Shown here one piece after another: positions 44,960 to 58,059 of a DNA stretch of 64,000 bases (its first letter is position 1; each line of letters begins with the position of its first letter). The stretch lies in assembly GCA_025716815.1 (NCBI GenBank), contig JAIXMN010000021.1, positions 620,001-684,000 of the forward strand. Reading direction: 5' to 3'. The DNA comes from Dichotomocladium elegans. Its lineage: Eukaryota; Mucoromycota; Mucoromycetes; Mucorales; Lichtheimiaceae. The notes below the pieces were generated by a model. It made no database searches. It worked only from the letters and a program-made list of their open reading frames with translations, and had not been told where the DNA came from. The position numbers and the translations under genes are program-made.

Positions 44960-46355
44960 TTACCGAATGCGACCGATGCGACTAGCGTTGCTGGTTCGAC
45001 GATTGTCTTCCAAGTCTGAATCATTCATATCCGTTAACCCAACAGCATCCTCATCATTGTCAAGTAAGTACTCCTCGTCCTCGCTCTGTGCCTGGGAATG
45101 GCCAGTGTTGCCATTGGCAGCGCCTGCGCTACCTCCACGTGCAATCGAATCCAGCAAATAAACGCCCGTGAAAATAACGATAAAGCCTGAAATCAGCGAT
45201 ATCACGTACACCGGACTATCGACATTGAAGCCCTTGAAAAGGATGGTGGATGCGGTAATCGTCGCGGTGGTGAAGCACACAAAATAGATTGGATTGACTC
45301 TAAGAAATCGGCCGTCAGGATTTCGACAAATCAACCATCTCCTCCTCACTCTGCCGCTTACACATTAGTAGAAAATTGCTCTAGAGCCTTGTTGAAATAG
45401 TTCATCTGCGTGACAATGCATAGAGCCACAACCAAACCGAAAGCGTACGTTGATGGATGGGTGAACTGGTTGTTGCCTGCAAATGTGAGTTTAAGAGCAA
45501 TACCGAATGCTTTGATGGACATGACGGACACGGAACCGACAAGAGAGCAAATGGATACATAGACAAAAGGGTTTTTCTTGCCATATTTCGGGACCACCTT
45601 ATATATCATGAAGAGCGAAATAATCACAACCATGGCGCAATACGTCATGAAACCTCGAGAGTGCAGACCTGTCAGTCTGCGTGATCCACGATATCCACTC
45701 GGTATTTTTCTTTACCAGGTTGAAGTGCATAGAAGAGCAATTCGTCAATAGATGTAACGTTCTTGTCCTCCGGAGCATGAAGCACCACAATCAAGGATCC
45801 GACCACAGAGAGTAAGCATCCCACCCGGCCAATCGGTCCCAAAGTTTCTTTAAGAAAGATTGAGGCAAATATCGCACTATTTCAGTATGATGGATCAATT
45901 TTTAACGGCGTTGGTCGACAAAGGAGAAGGTAAGCCTAGTTGTCCTTCGCTTACCCAAGAATTACACTAAGGGACCCGAGGGGCGTTACAAGAATGGCTG
46001 GTGCGAACGAATAGGCAGAGAAGTTCAAGACTTCTCCGACAGCCACTGTAAAATCAAGTAATGAGGACAACCTCTAATGCTGATCAATTACGCAAGAAGA
46101 CTTACTGGTGCCGATGCCCGCCCACCAGGTCCAATTCTGGAGATAGTGATGTTTACCATCGGCTGCAGACACACCTAAAATAAACTCGCCGCTTCGGTTA
46201 TGAATTCTGCGGTGATCAGCTGTGTTCCGCTTGCGATAGATACCGTGCCGACGCTGTGTATTTATGAGGCCCTTCTTTGTAATAATGAAGGACAACCCAA
46301 TGAAGACACTCGAACTCATTGCGAGAATGAGGCCAATGTATTTGTCCTGGATCAT
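44960..46355 (-). CDS. NIPA-like magnesium transporter
   Basis: NIPA proteins are membrane Mg2+ transporters with a drug/metabolite-transporter fold. Six minus-strand exons, 46355-46244, 46174-46106, 46045-45955, 45876-45716, 45653-45362 and 45299-44960, give 354 residues. Signatures: [105 protein letters not shown] and VVNPIYFVCFTTATITASTILFKGFN. About nine TM helices are predicted by eye. The cytoplasmic tail is acidic (DDEDAVGLTDMNDSDLED). The substrate assignment is by family only. Confidence 0.92.
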
Positions 46356-47527
46356 GGCGCACGGCGCAAGGAAAAAAAAAAAGAAAAAGAATAGGAAGGA
46401 AAAGGGGGATTTTCTTTTTGTGTATCTGAGAGTGGAGGAGAGAAGGGGAGATTGTGCGAACGTGCGTATGTTATAGAGAAAAGAGAGAAAGAGAGGAGAG
46501 TCAAGAGGGTTCTGTTTGTACTCGCTTGAACCCAAACATGGGAATTCAGGGTGTCACGACAGCCTTTTTTATTTTTTCTTTGAGATTTGCAGGAGCGCTT
46601 GCCCAAGGTTATTTTCTATTTGTTGCAGAGCAGACCAGCCTGAAGTCAGCCAGCTTTGTGTTTCAAGTCCTCGTTATCAAATTTGACCAAACTCGCTCTT
46701 TCCAACTAGTCCACAAAACAAGGGGAGGGGAGGACATCAAAAGTTCTACATGTATGCTAATATATTGCAAAATTCAAACAATAACTTTATACCATATAGA
46801 AACAGGGGGAACTGCTTCTTCCTCACTGTCACATTGACCCCTTCCAATCACCACGTCAAATTCATCGTTGTCTGTCCTTCCCCACTTGGAATAGTATACA
46901 ACTTCTCATGCTCTTTTCTTGTTTTCCCTCGGTTACAGTATCTGTGACTACAACATATCTTTGGCAACTAATTTGTACTATTTGCAGTACACGATAGCCG
47001 CCGCTACCCAACGAACGAAGAAGGAGAGAGGAGTGCATGCAAAGAGACATACCCATCGGTCCATCCTTATATCATATCGCCATATGTGGTGGGAAGTTAG
47101 ACAGAAAAAGGAGAGGAGTGCTTTGGTCTTATGCACTAGGTTAATAATACAATGCTGTTGCTGCCCGGCGCGTTCCCTCCCAGACAATATCTTCCTTGCT
47201 GCTTGTGAGATGGACAGCTATTGAATACCTTTTGCCGAACACTTTCTCGTATCTATCGAGTGGTCCATGCTATTTACATCCCATAGTATTTTCGCACTCT
47301 TTACGATATTAACGACAAAACACTGACCTTGTATGTAGGCAGAATGGGAGGGGGTGGGGAAAGAGGATGGATTTGCGTGACTTGCCAGACCCCGATTTAG
47401 AGCATTATCGCAAAGACACATATTTGAAGGAGGGAGAGCTGCCTTCAACGAGACCGCGAGTTTTCTTCCGTCCCTTTCTGTTACATTATATCCACTCCTC
47501 CATCAATTTTCTAAACCGCTAGAGCCG
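46356..47527. other. 1.2-kb divergent intergenic region (NIPA-like / PAN2)
   Basis: Promoters of two divergent genes must lie here. A 127-residue plus ORF (46454-46837) and several shorter ORFs have no features. Pyrimidine-rich tracts are on the NIPA side. Confidence 0.5.
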
Positions 47528-50500
47528 ATGGAGAGTACATGGACACGAGTGCAAAACATTTGCGATCCTTCCCTTGAGAAAGCATCTCCAGTGTCGGCGT
47601 TATGTTGGGATCCTTACTTTGAGTTATTATGGGTCGGCAATGATAGTGTAAGTATCCCTATCCTCTTATTTTGAACCCTAAACTTAATGGTATAACGCTC
47701 TTTTCGGTTAATAACGATAAAAGGGCCGGGTCGCTTCATATTACGGAAAAGGTCTACAGCGCTACACGTCTTTTAAAGCGCATAAGGACGAACAGATCCG
47801 GCAAATTCGACTTACCGATCGCGGCATTATAAGCATAAGTCCTAAAAGTATACAAATGCGAGACCGTCGTGGGTTGGTTAGATTCAACATTAGGTATTAC
47901 TGTCAGGTGGAAATTAGTTTTCAGCCCTATTGCTTACTTAACCTACGCTCTTCAAAGTAATGACCAGACGCGAGACCTCCATTGCATGACAACCAAGACA
48001 CTTACGAACAATAGTGAACTGTTGGTTGCCGGTCAGCAGGATGAGATGCTTGTCGTCAATATGGCCCGGGGTGCGGTTACTCGAACGATCCCGGACGCGG
48101 CTAATATCGTCGTCATGCGGAATATGGCAAGATCAATTTGTTGCGGATCGCTCTTGGGCGAAGTGACGATGCGGGATACGAGAACGATGCGCGTCGAGCA
48201 GCGGATACAGGCTCATACAGCGACGCTCTCCGATCTTGATGTTTCCGGCAATTTGCTTGTCACCTGTGGTTTTTCACAGAGGTAGATCGCGCTTCTCAGC
48301 ATGAAGGAAGGGGGAATGGAATAGAACAATGGAATATCTTATTTTTGAATGACGTATTCTCATCCTTGGAGCAGGCAGAATGCACTTGTAATCGATCCAC
48401 TCGTCAAAGTATATGATATCCGAATGACGGCACGTTCCCTCGCACCCATTCCATTCCCTAGCGGTCCAATGTTCCTGCGAATGCATCCGACCTTGAGCAC
48501 AACCTGTCTTGTGGCATCACAAACCGGTCAATTTCAAATGTGTGATGTATCGAGCTTGGCAATGGGTTCCTATGCCCCACCAGCACAATTTTTCCAGATT
48601 CAGAGCTCGAGCTATATTACCGCCATGGACATGTCCAGCTCGGCCCAGACTTTGGCATTTGGTGATAGTGCCAGCTTTGTTTATCAGTTCGCAGACACCG
48701 AGGATTTTGATGTAAATCCTTACTCAATGCCCTTAACGACCCCCGATGGTGTACCGCCGCCTGCTGTGACAATGTCGGAGGACAGGTAAAGCGAACGGAT
48801 AAAGGGCTATGTTCGGTTAAATTAATTCCTCTCGCATGCTCCAGTCCATTGTCTTCTGTTGGTATGCCATATTATACAGAGCCTCTTTTATCAACTTGGC
48901 CATCAAATCAAGTGTTTGAAGTCGGATATCCCCCACCTCAAATTGACGAAGATATCCTACGCAACATGAAAAAGATTGATTTCGTTGGATATGCACCAAA
49001 TCCAGGAAACGTTCGGCGGAACCAGGCGCCTAAAAAGAAACGACCTGTCAAAGACCGAAAGGATATTCCCAAGTTTCGATCCGAGCAAGAGCGAGAGCTT
49101 TTATCGTCAGGAGATATTGTCTTGGATGATCTAGTAGACGGAAACGTAAATAGTGGAGAGATATTGCTAATCTCAAAAGGAGAAGCTAAACCAACATATG
49201 TTACATTGATAGTATAATGGTCGACGTTCTTCCTCTGTTGGCGATCTCGGAACTACAGACCCGCAAGCTTTGATTATGCCAAATCACTATCGTCGAGTCG
49301 AGATTCAATACAGCAAATTTGGTATTGAAGACTTTGATTTTGGGTAGGATAGGCTGATAGGATATTTAGATATTGTCCTGACGCTTCTGTGTAGATACTA
49401 TAATCGTACCACCTATGGTGGTCTCGAGACACATATCCGCAATTCTTATTGCAATTCTCTTCTACAGATGCTCTTTTATGTTAACCCACTCCGGAAAATC
49501 GCCGTGTCTCATATCAAGATTTCATGTGCTAGAGAGAACTGCTTGTTGTGTGAGCTTGGTTTTCTCTTTCGAATGCTCGAAGATTCCAAAGGGCAAAACT
49601 GTCAAGCGACTAATTTTCTGCGTGCTTTTAGCTCCTTCCCTCAAGGTAACTATGGTATTTCATACAGCAACGTTGAGGCTAACAGTTATTGTTGCGTTCA
49701 AAGCCGGTGCACTAGGTCTCTTTGAACCAGAAACCCCCGATTCCAAGCTATCATACTCGATGATGATTCAGACTTTCCTGAGGTTTTTACTCGAACAACT
49801 TCATCTCGAGACTGACACTCCTATGAACCCGTTGATATCCAGTACGATCCTTCAGCTGGAACAGCAAGACTTCCCAATGCCATCCACCATCCAGCAGGTT
49901 TTCGGTCTTCAGACGCTTACTCAAAGTCGATGCAGCAGTTGCAACCATGATGTATCGAGGATTACTTATCCATTTGTCATTGACATGCTTTATCCAAAGA
50001 AGGACCAGAAAATGCGCAAGAGATCATTTACCAGCATTCTTAAAGGAAGCATGTACCGTGAGAATCAGACGAAGGCCTGGTGTGTCAACTGCCGACAGTA
50101 TCAGCTCATGTCTGTCAAAAAGGCAATCCAGAGTTTACCCAGCGTGCTTTTAATCAATTCCGGGGCATTTAAGACTGAAGATACAGCTGTATGGCGGCAA
50201 AACGGGCCCAATATGCCCAAGAAACAAGGCGCAACAACAGTGGAAGGACAAGAGAACAGCGATATAGATAGCTCGATGCAGTCATCATGGGTCCCTGAAC
50301 GTTTTGGTATCCATATCAATGGCGCTGAAATCGTTCTCAAGGCACTTCCGCGCGGAAAAGAGATACCAGCAGAATTTAAGGACTCTCCAAAGACATGCGC
50401 GATTTATGAGCTTACCGTCAGTAAACAGAAGACCCAGCGTAGATCGCATCGCTTTACTCACATGCAATCACACCGCCTTCTATCTCACACATAGTCAACG

Positions 50501-51902
50501 ATTCTCCAAATCAATACTGACGAGGAGCTGCCTCATCTTGTCGCTCAAGTGAAAGGTATTCTTAGGAAGATATATATATATATATAGAAGATATTTGGCA
50601 ATTAATCCCTTTGTAGTACCAGGCGCCGAGTCTGAAGAAGGTGATAAGAGTCCTTGGTATGTATTTAATGACTTCTTGGTCCGCAGGATTCGTCAAGAAG
50701 AAGTATTTTCCTTCAAAGGTTCATGGAAGGTATGTGTGAAAACAGGAAATGCGAGCATGATGCTTAAAAACGGATGTATACGTAGACCCCATGTATCCTG
50801 CAATACCAACGAGTCGACACAAACGAAATATTGGATCTAAGCCCTCTTCCTTCCGAGGTGGACTATTCCCTTCTTTTCGACGACCTGACAATTGCAAAGT
50901 ACGATCGAACTAAATTGTAGATGGAAGATATGCTAACGACTACTGCAGGCAACGGCCTCAAAATTCCCATCACCAGGTTCTGACACCCGAGGAAATGCCA
51001 CGGAAGGGCATGCTAGTTGCCATTGATGCCGAGTTCGTAGCTTTAAATCAGGAGGAGACTGAAATCCGCAGTGACGGAACAAAATCTCTGATTCGGCCAA
51101 GCACACTCATGCTGGCGCGAGTGAGCGTGGTCCGAGGCGAGGGCGAAAAAGAAGGCGTTCCATTCATCGATGATTATATCGCAAGTACCGAGAACGTGGT
51201 GGACTATTTAACTGAGTTCAGCGGCATTCATGGTATATATTTGCGATTGGTTGGCGAACATAATGAATTTCATGGACTAAAACATCTTGGTGTAGCGGAA
51301 GACCTTGACCCGGATACAACAACACATATATTGGTCCCTCTCAAAGTTGCGTATAAGAAACTAAGGCTTCTTCTAGATTTGGGCTGCATTTTCATCGGCC
51401 ACGGCCTCTCAAAAGACTTCCGAATAATCAGTGAGTTTGGAATGCTACGAAGATATCTGGTCGACTCATGAGCTTTTGCTATTAGATCTCCTTGTTCCGC
51501 CCGAGCAGATCATCGACACAGTTGATATTTATCATATCCGCAACAGACATCGAAAAATATCATTACGATTCCTTGCGTGGCATCTATTGCAACAAAATAT
51601 CCAGTCAGTAGAGCATGACAGTATTGAAGATGCAGTGACGGTAAGTTAAAAAGAAAACTGAATTCGAGAACAGTTGTCGAGTACTGACTTTGCTTGGAAT
51701 GAAGGCGTTAGTTCTCTACAAGAAATATCTTGAATATCGTGAAAACGGCAAGTTTGGTCAAGTATTAGAAGAGATTTATGAGGCTGGTCATCGAGCGAAT
51801 TGGTTGAAAGGGCCGCGCGAACAGCAGCTCCAGGGCAGTCTTTCAAGAGCACCTAGCGCATTCCTTTCACCTGCATCCTCTCGTCCGGCGTCGTCGTCTT
51901 GA
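47528..51902 (+). CDS. PAN2: PAN2, poly(A)-specific deadenylase catalytic subunit
   Basis: Pan2, with Pan3, trims mRNA poly(A) tails. Fifteen exons: 47528-47647, 47724-47893, 47958-48281, 48375-48785, 48845-49145, 49213-49343, 49395-49645, 49704-50416, 50495-50555, 50617-50729, 50786-50898, 50949-51232, 51296-51430, 51486-51640 and 51705-51902 (1159 residues). The N-terminal WD40 part includes LCWDPYFELLWVGNDSGRVASYYG and KVYDIRMTARSLAPIPFPSGPMFLRMHPTL. Then comes the Pan3-binding linker with VGYAPNPGNVRRNQAP. The inactive ubiquitin-protease-like domain has THIRNSYCNSLLQMLFYVNPLR. The DEDD exonuclease has VAIDAEFV, the LGCIFIGHGLSKDFRII block, DTVDIYHI and HDSIEDA. The most weakly supported junction is 50416/50495 (donor GTCAGT). 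Confidence 0.95.
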
Positions 51903-52208
51903 CGATTTTGTGCTTTTCAGTATACCGGTCCTCCTGACTAAGCAAATGTAAATAACAATAAACAAAGTTTTGTCCATGTGACCTTAGCCGTTTGTGTGAG
52001 TCCGCCGCAAAAATAAGCATGTGTAAGCGGAGATACGGTTACACAAACAGCATGAAATATGGCACAGTGCATGGGCGCCACTAGGCGTGCCTACTATTAC
52101 CCGTGAACTCTTCGTCTTACCGTTGTTTTGCCGGCTTCCCTTTCTTTCTCTTCTCTTTTTAACTTCTCTCGGCGTTTCTCCTGATTGGGAGCAATTCCTT
52201 CTCCCCTA
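51903..52208. other. PAN2-NADK spacer
   Basis: 306 bp containing PAN2 3' sequence and the CT-rich NADK leader (52130-52180). Nothing else seen. Confidence 0.5.
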
Positions 52209-54347
52209 ATGCCGCCCAAAGAAACAAACAGCTCTGCGAGCCAACACGTCAACATGAAAGTCGCGCCCGCCTTTTCGTCCGAACGACTATCGGATACGGC
52301 AGGTGTCGTTCGCGAAGTTGCGAAGAAAATAGGTAAACATGGACTCCCTTTCTGTACTGAGAGCCAAGGATGAGTTCAAACTAACTCGTGCGCCGTACAG
52401 GCAGGGCGAGAATTAGGTGGGACAATGTCAGTTCGATTATGATTATCACAAAGCCAGGAGATCTTTCGCTGGTGAGCATGACACGCAAGGTGGCGCTCTG
52501 GTTGCTACAGTTTGAGCAGTTGGTTGGATTGACCGTGTAAGGTTCTGCTGTAGCGGTGTGTGGCAGGGCTGGAGCCGAAAGAGGGTAGCAGGCTCGGGTG
52601 ATGGTCGTTCATATGACCATAGGTGGCTGGAGAGGGGCGAAAGATACTGAAGAAAAGCCATGGAGCAGGTTTGTTGACGAGAAATTGAAACACGCCAAAC
52701 GATTCGGGTATCAGAAGATGAAGGAACGATACCCGAATATCAAGCTGAATTTCTGGAATCCTGAACTTTGCACATCGAATCCAAAGGGGTTTGACTTGAT
52801 TATCACTGTAAGTTGGATCGATGAACAAAGCCCATCCCCGATGCTCATACATATATCCTTTACCAGTTGGGCGGCGACGGGACTGTGCTGTTTACCTCAT
52901 GGCTCTTTCAATCCTATGTACCGCCTGTTGTCCCGTTTAGCCTTGGCTCGCTTGGATTCCTGACGCCTTTTGATTTCGAAAATTATAAAAAACACCTCAC
53001 AACGATCATTAACAAAGGTGTACGGATCAACCTCCGTGGGCGCCTGACGTGCACCGTCTATCGACGTATTCCCCAGTTGGAGTCCGACAAGCTGGCACGG
53101 CCACCACAATTGCGGAACGTGAGACGAAATCCCGTCACTGGCAAGATCGTACTTGGCGATATTCCTGAGGACGGGCGCAAAAAGTTCGGTGAAGTGGATG
53201 GCGAGGACATGATGGAGTACGACCGAGAGACAGTGTCCGCCATGATGGAGGAGCGTCGAATCCCGTGCTTCACCACCGTCCCGGTGGAACGTTACCACGT
53301 GATCAATGACCTGGTGGTGGACCGTGGCCCGAGCCCGTTTGTCAGTATGCTGGAGCTGTTTGGCGATGATCAGCATTTGACAACGGTGCAAGCCGACGGA
53401 TTGGCTATCTCGACGCCGACAGGAAGCACCGCATACTCAGTAAGTTGGAGTCAGCGAAAGGAATTTTGGAAAGCGAAAATGACCGCAGAACATAGCTCTC
53501 AGCCGGTGGATCGCTGACCCATCCGGAAATACACGCACTCCTGATCACACCCATATGTCCACACACGCTTTCCTTCCGGCCGACGTTAGTCCCTGATTCG
53601 ATGGAACTGCGTGTCTGCGTCCCTTATAATTCACGAAATACGGCATGGGCAAGTTTCGATGGCCGAGGACGAATTGAAATCAAGCGTGAGTAGCCGCAAG
53701 GGAGCCTGCAAACACAAGGGAAGAGAATCCACTGATTTTTCTTTCTTTTTGGTGCAGAGGGCGAACATATCAAGATTACCGCGTCCCGACATCCTTTTCC
53801 CACTGTGAGTTTTTCATCTTTCTCCCTCTCTCTCTGTAGATCTCTTGATGGAAAAGTAACTCCTGCTGCATCCTGATAGGTCTGTAGGGCAGATCAAACC
53901 ACGGATTGGTTCAATGCCTTGCAAAACTGTCTACACTGGAACATCCGGCAACGACAAAAGGCCTTTGCAGTAGTCGAGGCGCATCAATCGCGCATCGGGC
54001 CACGAATTGCACACAAGTCGCCATCCGACAGCACCCATTCACCTATGCCTGCTATCAAACCAGCGTATAATGGGAGTTCTTCTGACTCCCCGACATCCTC
54101 CGAGGATGTGTTTGGATTGCTGTGGGACAAAAGTGATAATAACAGGAGTAGCCTGAGCAGGAACGACGGCGAGTTGGGGAGAATGAGAAGCCCGAATCGT
54201 TCTGTAGATAGCCTGATGGATGATGATGAGTACGATAACGAAAACGGAGATGATAGCGAGGAAGATGTCAACGGCTTGCCAGCTTTCAATGGTTGGACGG
54301 ACGAAGAGATTTTTAAGGCGAGATTGAGAGTGTACGCAAAATTCTAG
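52209..54347 (+). CDS. NAD(+) kinase
   Basis: Phosphorylates NAD to NADP. Exons 52209-52332, 52401-52536, 52669-52807, 52867-53439, 53496-53685, 53758-53804 and 53880-54347 give 558 residues. Signatures: [46 protein letters not shown] (split by intron 2), the catalytic [55 protein letters not shown] and [47 protein letters not shown]. The C-terminal ~110 residues are Ser/Asp-rich and probably disordered. The start is the first ATG of the frame; there is no obvious mitochondrial signal, so Utr1/Yef1-like cytosolic enzyme is likelier than Pos5. Confidence 0.95.
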
Positions 54348-54364
54348 GTACACCACCAAGGTTC

Positions 54365-54383
54365 ATATATATATATATATATA
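54365..54383. repeat. (AT)n microsatellite
   Basis: A run of alternating A and T between the convergent NADK and KRE9-like genes. Confidence 0.8.
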
Positions 54384-54509
54384 CGCTGGGGCCATTCTGA
54401 AGCAAACCAGTGCTCCACTTGGCTTTTATTAGTGTACTACTATTACTTAATGCAGCTTTTTTTACGATATTGGATGGTTGGAAAAGAAAAGGAGAGCGAG
54501 CCTATGTGA

Positions 54510-55588
54510 TTAGATGAAAAAAACTACCAGACCGGCAACAAGCGTGCCTAGCACCATCTCGATAGCCGTTTTTGGGAGAGAACCGGCTCCTGATGCGTCC
54601 TTAACTGCATTGTGCTCGGTGATCGTCGAAGATGCGGACGGAGAAGCCTTGGCCGAAGCGCCCAACGATCCTGCGAGATGGCTTGAACTCGCCACTGGCT
54701 TGGAGGCGCTGCTCTGCGAGACCGAAGCGCTTGCGGAGTATTTCGCAGGCGACGCTGATCTAGCAGAAGCGGCCGCGGACGAAGGGCCTTGAGCTTGGGA
54801 AGCTCCACCGGATACTGCCGGACTACCCGAAAGACGAATCGATACAGGCTCTGCGAGGGAAAGAAGATAAAGAAAAGGTTTGGCGTGTTGAGGGCTTCAG
54901 GAATGATATTGAGAGAAAATATAAGCCAACTTACTGGCGAGAGAGTGGGTGTCAACCGTGCCTTTGCCTTCGAATTTGAATATGTGCGAGTAAGTCCACT
55001 TTTCGCCTTGACCGACGCGGATCCAATAGTCTCCTGGGGTAAAGTCGTTCAAAGGACCGACCTGTACATCTAACCATTGTCAGCATAATAGACAGTGCAT
55101 GAGGGGACCGAGAGACTTTGCCTTTAATTCATTAGCAGTACAGGGGATGGGCGCCTGGGGCTCTGTGATGTGGGCAACAATTCTGGAGACAGATAGAGAA
55201 ACATGGTACGCTAAGTTTTTGGAATGTCTTATAGCGGCGCGATAGCACTTACTGCCCATTGGAAGGATTGCCATTCATCAACTGAATGTTACACATGACG
55301 TTCTCGTATTCTTTTGGATCAGAGGTCCATTGAATCAGGCCTTCTCCTCCGGATTTCTGAAACATCATGCCCAATTAATTATGGAATGCTGTTTTGTATT
55401 GTATTGCCTACATACCCATGTACTATCTGACCATGGCTCAATGACCTACGAGAAAATAAAATTGTGTATTCCGGTCAGTAACTAGGCATGCGAACTTTCA
55501 CATATAAGCATGGACGACGAACCGCGATAGAACCGGCAGCGCTGGAGACGGCGAGAGCGATGATTGAGCTAATAGCAAGCGATTTCAT
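54510..55588 (-). CDS. KRE9/KNH1-like cell-wall protein, probably GPI-anchored
   Basis: Secreted proteins with the Kre9/KNH fold act in beta-1,6-glucan and cell-wall organisation; many fungi have Ser/Thr-rich GPI-anchored members. Six minus-strand exons, 55588-55523, 55445-55416, 55356-55253, 55182-55142, 55069-54935 and 54850-54510, give 238 residues. Signal peptide MKSLAISSIIALAVSSAAGSIA. The domain VIEPWSDSTWKSGGEGLIQWT...IQLMNGNPSNGQIVAHI...NDFTPGDYWIRVG...YSHIFKFEG is reconstituted across five introns. A Ser/Ala stalk follows, then a hydrophobic end (AIEMVLGTLVAGLVVFFI) after small residues, as in GPI signals. Exon 2 is only 30 nt; its upstream donor (GTTCGT) is non-consensus. Confidence 0.85.
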
Positions 55589-56058
55589 TATTGATGTAGA
55601 CCGGGATAGGTGGACTGCGGAGGAGGAGCGGGTGCCGTGTTTAGCGCATCTTTATATGGAGCAGAGGCATCCCGAAACATGCGCAAATAAACATACATAG
55701 TGAAACGAGAGTCATCATAAAAGAAAATGACCGATGGGATATCTGTAGAAGACCCTGAGGGCTTCTCGATGTATGGTGTGTAAAACTCTCTAACAAATAT
55801 TAAAGTTTGATCTTGGAAAGACACAGCAGCCAAAAAAACAATTGGTTCCTCGATCCGAGCTAAGCCGTACAGTAAACAAACACAAAACCAGCAACCGTTC
55901 ACCAAAGGACAATCCTCAAGATACGCAATGAAGCAAAGATGATGTTGTGGAGAGGGGGATGTCATACCAAGATATGTCCAGCCGCAGAAACGCCATTTTT
56001 AGGTCCAATGTGAGGGCAGGGACTAACGTCAGGGACTATGACTTAACCATATAAAACC
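55589..56058. promoter_or_regulatory. divergent promoter of KRE9-like and PNKP genes
   Basis: 470 bp between divergent starts. TATAAAA at 56050-56056 is only a few bases before the first possible PNKP ATG (56059), which suggests that a downstream ATG (56089 or 56170) is the true start. Confidence 0.45.
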
Positions 56059-58059
56059 ATGCCCGGGAATCCCCAAAATTCGGCGATAATGCGGCAGGTG
56101 GCCCTTTTCACCGCTGCGAAACGCACGATCCAAGTTACTGCTCAAAGCCTTCAACGCACGTCATCCTCTATGAAGCGAAAAACACTCGAAGAAGAAGCTG
56201 GTATATTTGAAAGCACTTATTTTTACACGTACCCGTACACGTGCCCCTTTTCCGCCCTCCACACTTTTTCTCTGTGATCGATCCTAATTGTGTCTCATGA
56301 CCCATTCTCGCGCTCAAGATGCCTGCGAACAGAATCGCAACAAGCGCGTCCATCCATTTTTCAATCAGAAGCAACGGTCTTTGCGCTGGATCTCAGCTTT
56401 GCCCACTGTGCTTGTTGCTCATTCAGCAGCAGACCAGGAACCGCTGGCAAGAAGTAAAGTGGCTGCATTTGATCTTGTGAGTATATGCCCCATGGCCCAT
56501 TTCCGCAAAAGAAATTGATGCTCACTTAATTTCTTTGAAAAAAACAAAACCAAAAAGGACTCCACCTTGATCAAGACCAGAACAGGTCGTGTCTTTGCTA
56601 AGGACAGTACAGATTGGCAATGGTGGCACACGAGCATACCCGAGAAATTGGAACAGCTTTATAACGATGGGTCAGAAACTACATGGATACACAGAGAGAA
56701 AGAAAAAGCGCTAGCTAATAGCGAAAAGGAAACAGGTTCAGAATTGTTATCCTCTCAAATCAAAATGGACTTCAAAATTGCCAGCGCATCAAAGAGTTCA
56801 AGTCAAAAGTGGAGGCAGTGTTTGGTCAGGTACAGGGAAGACCACGAGAGAGGGGCGAATAGGGTTGATGAAGGAATCCAAGCTCATCCATGTGCTATTG
56901 GACATCAAAGTTGAAGGTGCCAGTATGGCTTATGGCAGCAATGCAAAAGGACCGGTACCGAAAACCCATGCCAGGCATGTGGGAATGGCTTGAAAAGGAA
57001 GCCAACGAAGGCATGCCAATAGGTAGTAGAAAATGATATTCTTGACATGGCTTACCCCTTCAATGCTGATAAGTGGACATAGCCCATGAAGAGAGCTTTT
57101 TTGTCGGGGACGCGGCCGGTCGGCCCGATTACTGGAAACCGGGCATGAAGAAAGATCATTCTGCGGCTGATAGGCAAGTGATTCTTTGAGAGAAAATTAA
57201 ATAAGCTCACAGATGCGAATTTTTCCTGCACAGAAAATTTGCAGCCAACGTGAATCTCAAGTTTTTGACACCAGAAGAGTTCTTCTTGCAAGAGAAACCT
57301 GCTCCGTTCTCTTGGGGACCCTTTGTCCCTTCTGAATACCCTGATACTTGTAAGTAAAGCCGCCAAACGCAGTGCATTGTATTACGAGTCCCAGATTGTA
57401 TCTGACACAATAGCAGTGCCTCTGTTTGCTCCCACATCGACGCCCCTTGTACCTCTCAACAAGTCAGTCGAGATTATCGTCTTCGTCGGCAATCCTGCTT
57501 GCGGAAAATCCACATTTGCGAAGAAATACTTAATTCCCAAAGGCTATGTGCATGTCAACCAGGTCTGCTTTATATCCCCATTTAACCGATTTTTAGTCGT
57601 CTCAATCTCGTATATATGTATTATAGGACACACTCAGAACCAAGGAGAAGTGCGTTGCTGCATGTCAGGCTGCTATTAAAGAAAACAAGCCCGTTGTGAT
57701 TGGTAGGCAAAATCATGTCGACGACGATAATATGTACTTACGATTTAGATGCAGATAACACGAATCCCGACGTGGCCACACGTGCCATGTACATAGACAT
57801 TGCTAAGAAGGCCAAGGTACCGATCCGATGCTTCGTCTTCACTGCTAGTGAACATCTTGCCAAGCACAACAACTATTACCGTGGTCTAAAGGATAAGGAT
57901 GCGGACAGAGATGTGTTGAGTGACATTGTCTTCCGGTCATTCAAGTCCCGGCTACAGGAACCAAAGCTCTCTGAAGGCTTTGAGGAAATCAAACAGATCA
58001 ATTTTGTGTTTGAAGGGTCAGATGAAGACAAGGTCAATTGGTTGAGATGGTGGATATAA
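56059..58059 (+). CDS. bifunctional polynucleotide 3'-phosphatase / 5'-kinase (PNKP)
   Basis: Cleans DNA ends for strand-break repair. Exons: 56059 (or 56089/56170)-56200, 56319-56476, 56558-56670, 56736-56829, 56911-57022, 57074-57173, 57234-57349, 57414-57562, 57627-57702 and 57755-58059, up to 454 residues. The phosphatase has the HAD nucleophile motif FDLDSTLIKT, VILSNQNGL, YRKPMPGMWEW and SFFVGDAAGRP. The kinase has P-loop FVGNPACGKSTFAKKY, then VDNTNP-like IDNTNPDVATR and FTASEHLAKHNNYYR. The N-terminal FHA domain of animal PNKP is absent, as in fission yeast Pnk1. One intron (57174-57233) starts GCAAGT. Confidence 0.94.

Noticed and set aside
46454..46837. 127-residue plus ORF upstream of PAN2
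   Set aside because: Antisense to the NIPA leader, no motif.
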